A DNA stretch of 64,000 nucleotides, from assembly GCF_009857505.1 (NCBI RefSeq), contig NZ_WWCP01000028.1, positions 1-64,000 of the forward strand. The letters run 5' to 3'. Positions 60,829 to 64,000 of the stretch are shown in pieces. The notes below the pieces were generated by a model. The model was not told the DNA's origin. It ran no database searches and saw only the letters and a program-made list of their open reading frames with translations. A program made the position numbers and the translations under genes. Every line of letters starts with the position of its first letter. The stretch's first letter is position 1. This DNA comes from Duganella lactea. GTDB lineage: Bacteria > Pseudomonadota > Gammaproteobacteria > Burkholderiales > Burkholderiaceae_D.

Positions 60829-61131
60829 TTATGGCTGGCGCTTTTTCCAGTAGCCCGGCCGCCGGCGGTGGTGGGCTACTGCGAGGATAAGAATTTGATT
60901 CGTTGGCACTTGGTGCTGATAAATCAGCGAGAAAGGAAAGCGCCGGATGACAAGTTTTTGGAGTGTGTCACTTATGCGTGGTTGCGCGTTCGGATAGACC
61001 TGAAGAAGTTGAATGGCTCTTTTAACTTCGGCGGAGAAAGCTTTGCCCAGATTTGGAAATAGCGCCTCGTAAAATAACACGGCTTCTTTTAGCTCCGCTT
61101 TTGCATCGGCATGGAAGCGAACGGTTGTCAC
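60829..61131 (-). CDS. RelE/ParE-family toxin
   Basis: A protein of 100 residues: VRFHADAKAELKEAVLFYE at the N terminus, VYPNAQPRIS in the middle and RRFPFSLIYQ then LAVAHHRRRPGYWKKR at the end, the usual RelE/ParE pattern with an R/H-rich tail. Its start overlaps the antitoxin stop (ATGA). It is the second gene of a toxin-antitoxin pair. Confidence 0.9.
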   Translation of the reverse strand: MTTVRFHADAKAELKEAVLFYEALFPNLGKAFSAEVKRAIQLLQVYPNAQPRISDTLQKLVIRRFPFSLIYQHQVPTNQILILAVAHHRRRPGYWKKRQP

Positions 61132-61358
61132 GGCAGATGGCGATCTAACTCGCTGAATACCTCATCGGCGGAAAAAGTTTTTGCTTTTCCACTTTCGACC
61201 TCCGCCAGTCGCGCCTCCGCTTCAAATCGCCAGGCTTCTTCAATATCCCCAGACTCTACTGGTTCTAATGATTCCAGTAGGTACGTCGCCAGATGTGCTT
61301 TTTCGTCCGAAGTCAATTCGGACAGCTTCTGCTTCAGTTCTTTCAGCGGTTGTGACAT
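61128..61358 (-). CDS. Addiction-module antitoxin (PF09720-like)
   Basis: A protein of 76 residues. LSELTSDEKAHLATYLLESL then a terminal EVFSELDRHLP match the addiction module component family. It precedes the ParE-like toxin with an overlapping ATGA. Confidence 0.88.
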   Translation of the reverse strand: MSQPLKELKQKLSELTSDEKAHLATYLLESLEPVESGDIEEAWRFEAEARLAEVESGKAKTFSADEVFSELDRHLP

Positions 61359-61431
61359 ACACGCCTCTCTTCAGAATGTATCATTCATTATAGCGTCGCA
61401 CAAAAACCTTAATCAGAAGTGGAAATGCTGT

Positions 61432-62364
61432 CTAGTACGGCGAGCCGGTGACGTCGAGTTTGATCTGCCAGACGGCGCCGGCGCCGGTGATGTACAGGGT
61501 CTTGCCGTCGGCGCCACCGAAGGCGGCGTTGGTGACGTTGGCGTCGACCTTGATCGTGGCGATCTGCTTGCCGGCCGGTGTGAATACCCGCAGCCGCTGG
61601 TCGGTGTGCTCGCTGACGTAGAGGTTGCCGTAGCAGTCGACCGCCATGCCGTCGGGTACGCCCAGCTTGTCGACCAGGTCCTTGCCCGCCTGCGGCACGC
61701 CGTTGACGATGGCGTAGGCGCGCAGCACGCCGTGCTCGCCCACCATGCCGTTCACGTACAGCACGTCGCCCTTCGGCGACAGCGACACGCCGTTTGGATT
61801 GGTCAGCGTGTCGTCCACCACCGTGATCTTGCCGTCGGTGCCGACGCGGTACACGCGCGTCTTCTCTTGGCCGCCCGGCGCGGCGGCGCGCTGGTAATCC
61901 GGGTCGCTGAAGTACAGCGTGCCGTCCGCCGCCAGCGCCAGGTCGTTCGGCGAGTTGAAGACCTTGCCTTCAAACTTGCCCACCACGTCGCTGCGCTTGC
62001 CGTCCAGCGTGTACAGCGACACCGATTTGAATTTGTGCGTCGCCGCCAGGATGTTGCCGGCGCCATCGGTCGCCAGGCCGTTGCTGCCGCTGTCGGCGAT
62101 CGCCACGCTGAGCTTGCCGCTGGCGTCGAGCTTCATGATGCGCGACGGGAAGCCCGGCCCGAAGGTGAAGTCGGAGAAGTACAGCGCGTCCTTGATCCAC
62201 ACCGGTCCTTCGTACAGCCCCGGCTCGCCGCGGGGGCTGTTGGCGGCGGCGATGCGTGTGGCGCTCAGTTCGCCGGACGGCGGCTGGCCGCCGCAGACGG
62301 CGGCAGCATGGGTGTAGGGCGCCGCCAGCATGGCCGCCACGGTCAAGACACTGCGTAACTTCAT
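61432..62364 (-). CDS. SMP-30/gluconolactonase-like secreted beta-propeller protein
   Basis: A protein of 310 residues. A signal peptide (MKLRSVLTVAAMLAAPYTHA) is followed by a six-bladed propeller with YEGPVWIKDALYFSDF, NSPNDLALAADGTLYFSDP and NPNGVSLSPKGDVLYV, which carry the Glu, Asn and Asp metal ligands of the SMP-30 family. Likely periplasmic; substrate unknown, perhaps a lactone. It overlaps the diguanylate cyclase stop (ATGA) and is probably co-transcribed. Confidence 0.88.
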   Translation of the reverse strand: MKLRSVLTVAAMLAAPYTHAAAVCGGQPPSGELSATRIAAANSPRGEPGLYEGPVWIKDALYFSDFTFGPGFPSRIMKLDASGKLSVAIADSGSNGLATDGAGNILAATHKFKSVSLYTLDGKRSDVVGKFEGKVFNSPNDLALAADGTLYFSDPDYQRAAAPGGQEKTRVYRVGTDGKITVVDDTLTNPNGVSLSPKGDVLYVNGMVGEHGVLRAYAIVNGVPQAGKDLVDKLGVPDGMAVDCYGNLYVSEHTDQRLRVFTPAGKQIATIKVDANVTNAAFGGADGKTLYITGAGAVWQIKLDVTGSPY

Positions 62365-63332
62365 GCTGCATTCTCCTGCTGATGTTGGTAGATGATGACG
62401 CAGTCGCGTCCGGCTTTTTTGGCGGCGTACAGACAGCTGTCGGCGGCGGCCAGCATGGCGGCGGGCTCGGCCAGCCGGTCCTTGTCGAAGGTGGCCACGC
62501 CGATGCTCAGCGTGACGTGCGGACGCGCCGCCGCCGGCGCGTGCATGATGCCCAGCGCGGCGATCCGGGCACGGATGCTTTCCGCCACCAGCGCGGCCTG
62601 CTCGGCGTTGGTGTCCGGCAGCACGGCGCCGAATTCCTCGCCACCGTAGCGCGCCGCCAGGTCGCCCGGACGCTGCAGGGTGGCGGCAAAGGCTTCGGCC
62701 ACCCGCGTCAGGCAGGCGTCGCCCTGCTGGTGGCCGAAGTGGTCGTTGTAGGCTTTGAAGGAGTCGATATCCATCAGCAGCAGCGACAGCTGGCCCTCGT
62801 GGCGCGTGGCGCGCCGCAGTTCGCGGTCCAGCGCGACGTCGAAGTGGCGCCGGTTGGCGATGCCGGTCAGGCCGTCAACATACGATTGCGCGCGCAGTTG
62901 CTCGGCCTGGCTGCGCAGCTGGCGCTCGCGGCCGACGATGGTGCTGATGTCGCTCACTTCGATCAGGCAGTAGCGCTCCTTGCCCTCGCTGAACGGCGTC
63001 ACCGACACCTGCTGCTCGACGCGCTCGCCGCCCCAGCTACCGGCCGGGTACAGCGGGAACGGCGACGGATTGAGCGCCGGCGACAGCTGCTGCGGCAGGT
63101 TGCTCTGCATCGCGCTCAGCACCGCCTGCTCCAGCCGCTGTCCGCGCAGCTCGCCGTACAGGTCGAACAGGTCCTGGCCGAGCACGCGGTGCGACGAGCG
63201 GCCGGAACGGCTGGCCATCCACTGGTTCCACATGACGATGTGGTGCTGGGCGTCAATGACGATCAATCCCAGTTGCGCCAGCCCGAGCACGCGCGCGGAC
63301 AGCAGGGAGGAGGAGGTGCCGGATTCAGACAT
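62361..63332 (-). CDS. PAS-GGDEF diguanylate cyclase
   Basis: A protein of 323 residues from the ATG at 63332 (MSESGTSSSLLSARV), which has AGGAAA upstream and lies just behind a promoter. An ATG at 63365 is inside the promoter. A PAS domain spans about 15-125 (LIVIDAQHHIVMWNQWMA). The GGDEF domain has DGLTGIANRRHFD, DIDSFKAYNDHFGH and RYGGEEFGAVLPD, with an intact active-site GGEEF, so c-di-GMP synthesis is expected. The PAS sensor has no membrane segment. Confidence 0.93.
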   Translation of the reverse strand: MSESGTSSSLLSARVLGLAQLGLIVIDAQHHIVMWNQWMASRSGRSSHRVLGQDLFDLYGELRGQRLEQAVLSAMQSNLPQQLSPALNPSPFPLYPAGSWGGERVEQQVSVTPFSEGKERYCLIEVSDISTIVGRERQLRSQAEQLRAQSYVDGLTGIANRRHFDVALDRELRRATRHEGQLSLLLMDIDSFKAYNDHFGHQQGDACLTRVAEAFAATLQRPGDLAARYGGEEFGAVLPDTNAEQAALVAESIRARIAALGIMHAPAAARPHVTLSIGVATFDKDRLAEPAAMLAAADSCLYAAKKAGRDCVIIYQHQQENAA

Positions 63333-63366
63333 GCGTGCTTTTTCCTGAGGGCGAATAGTAGACATG

Positions 63367-63397
63367 ATTATAAGGCGCGCCACGCGGCTTGCATCAA
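63367..63397 (-). promoter_or_regulatory. Promoter of the diguanylate cyclase gene
   Basis: On the minus strand TTGATG (63397-63392) and a perfect TATAAT (63372-63367) are separated by 19 bases, slightly long. This supports the downstream start at 63332. Confidence 0.6.
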
Positions 63398-63600
63398 CTA
63401 TCGTTTCCCCCTTTTTCATTGAAAAATATATCGTCCGTTTCAGCCTCAGCGGTAGATGTGGCCGCCACGTTTCTCCTGCTATTATTGATTGTCGCAAATG
63501 GTTGTGCGGCGTCATGCAACCGTTGAGAAATCTCATGTACGCGGCAATTCCGCTGAAGTAACCTTGCAACTTATTGAGCTTCGCCTCGAAGGAGGGGATC

Positions 63601-63807
63601 GTGGAACCGATACAAGAGAGCATCGCCGATGACGGGGCGGTCCGGCCGCCCAACCTTTCCACGCCCACGCCGCCGATGCGCGCGCGCCACCTGCTGCCAG
63701 CCAAGGGCGCGTGCTGGTACTGCGAAAAACCGTTGGACAATGTGCGTCGTTTTTGCGACAAGGAATGCGCCGAGGCGTTTGACGAAGAAAAGGAATACAC
63801 CCGCTAG
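63601..63807 (+). CDS. Small zinc-ribbon protein
   Basis: A protein of 68 residues probably starting at GTG 63601, where AAGGAGG stands five bases upstream. The C-terminal half has CWYCEKPL and RRFCDKECAEAFDEE, a CxxC...CxxxC zinc ribbon. The Pro-rich N terminus is probably disordered. Function unknown; common as a small conserved protein in proteobacteria. Confidence 0.8.
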   Translation: MEPIQESIADDGAVRPPNLSTPTPPMRARHLLPAKGACWYCEKPLDNVRRFCDKECAEAFDEEKEYTR

Positions 63808-63822
63808 CGCGCGGGCCGGCCG

Positions 63823-64000
63823 TCAGTCGATCGCCGCCTGCAAGGCCGCCAGCGCCGCTTCAAAATCGAACTGGTGCGCCGCTTCGGTCACCTCCTGAAA
63901 CACTTCCATGCCCAGGCTTTGCGCCAGCACCGTGGCCGATTGTTCCAGCATGTCGATCGCCGCGCCATCCCCCTCGTCCAGCAAGCGCGCCAGATGCCGC
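63823..64000 (-). CDS. C-terminal end of a probable sensor hybrid kinase/HPt protein, cut by window edge
   Basis: A minus-strand frame stops at 63823 and runs off the right edge. The last 59 residues visible include ARLLDEGDGAAIDML, then VLAQSLGMEVFQEV and FDFEAALAALQAA, the repeat-like helical tail I recall from the C termini of hybrid histidine kinases with a phosphotransfer-type domain. Too short for a firm call. Confidence 0.5.
   Translation of the reverse strand, partial: RHLARLLDEGDGAAIDMLEQSATVLAQSLGMEVFQEVTEAAHQFDFEAALAALQAAID

Noticed and set aside
1..64000. tRNA, rRNA and CRISPR arrays
   Set aside because: Intergenic stretches were read for cloverleaf T-arm motifs and regular repeats; none was convincing. 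A covariance-model search would be needed to exclude small RNAs.

Overview
The right third of the window is the oriC neighbourhood of a high-GC betaproteobacterium. On the minus strand lie gyrB, dnaN and dnaA; then comes an oriC-like gap, followed on the plus strand by rpmH, rnpA, yidD, yidC and mnmE. The gene order and protein sequences suggest Oxalobacteraceae (Massilia, Duganella or Janthinobacterium type); this is inference from family knowledge, not from a search. A ParE/antitoxin pair, an SMP-30-like secreted protein with a PAS-GGDEF diguanylate cyclase, a small zinc-ribbon protein and the end of a probable hybrid kinase gene complete this backbone.

Everything left of about 50.9 kb is accessory DNA, visibly lower in GC and patchwork in composition. 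From the left: the start of an IS5-like transposase gene (1-61); a repeat-rich stretch (about 195-355); a tightly coupled serine recombinase, ParB-like and RepB-like operon with a zinc-ribbon protein ahead of it (689-4593); a second related recombinase in opposite orientation (4852-6396); and a complete Tn7-like transposition operon tnsA-tnsB-tnsC-tniQ-tniQ read leftwards (13626 to 6795), preceded by an XRE regulator.

Between this operon and a second, distinct Tn7-like operon (tnsA-tnsB-tnsC-tniQ, 36685 to 31073, with a divergent DUF6471-type regulator) lies a defence cargo. It holds a PD-(D/E)XK protein opposite a dCTPase-like MazG plus DUF2075 nuclease-helicase pair; a type I modification locus (hsdM lacking its N terminus, hsdS, no hsdR) whose hsdS overlaps a Septu-like ATPase/HNH pair; a Gabija-like OLD nuclease/UvrD helicase pair; and a small membrane protein, a SUKH immunity-like protein and a DpnII/MboI-type nuclease.

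To the right of the second Tn7-like operon are a complete four-gene Qat system (qatA-qatB-qatC-qatD, 43289 to 38571) with an extra unknown gene behind it; a HAD protein and an orphan AbrB-like protein; and an McrBC-like pair with a long coiled coil in the McrB-like subunit. About 1 kb without a convincing gene then leads to the gyrB terminator.

My reading is that this is a defence island beside oriC, built by repeated Tn7-like and recombinase insertions in one orientation. The exact transposon ends could not be identified by eye.
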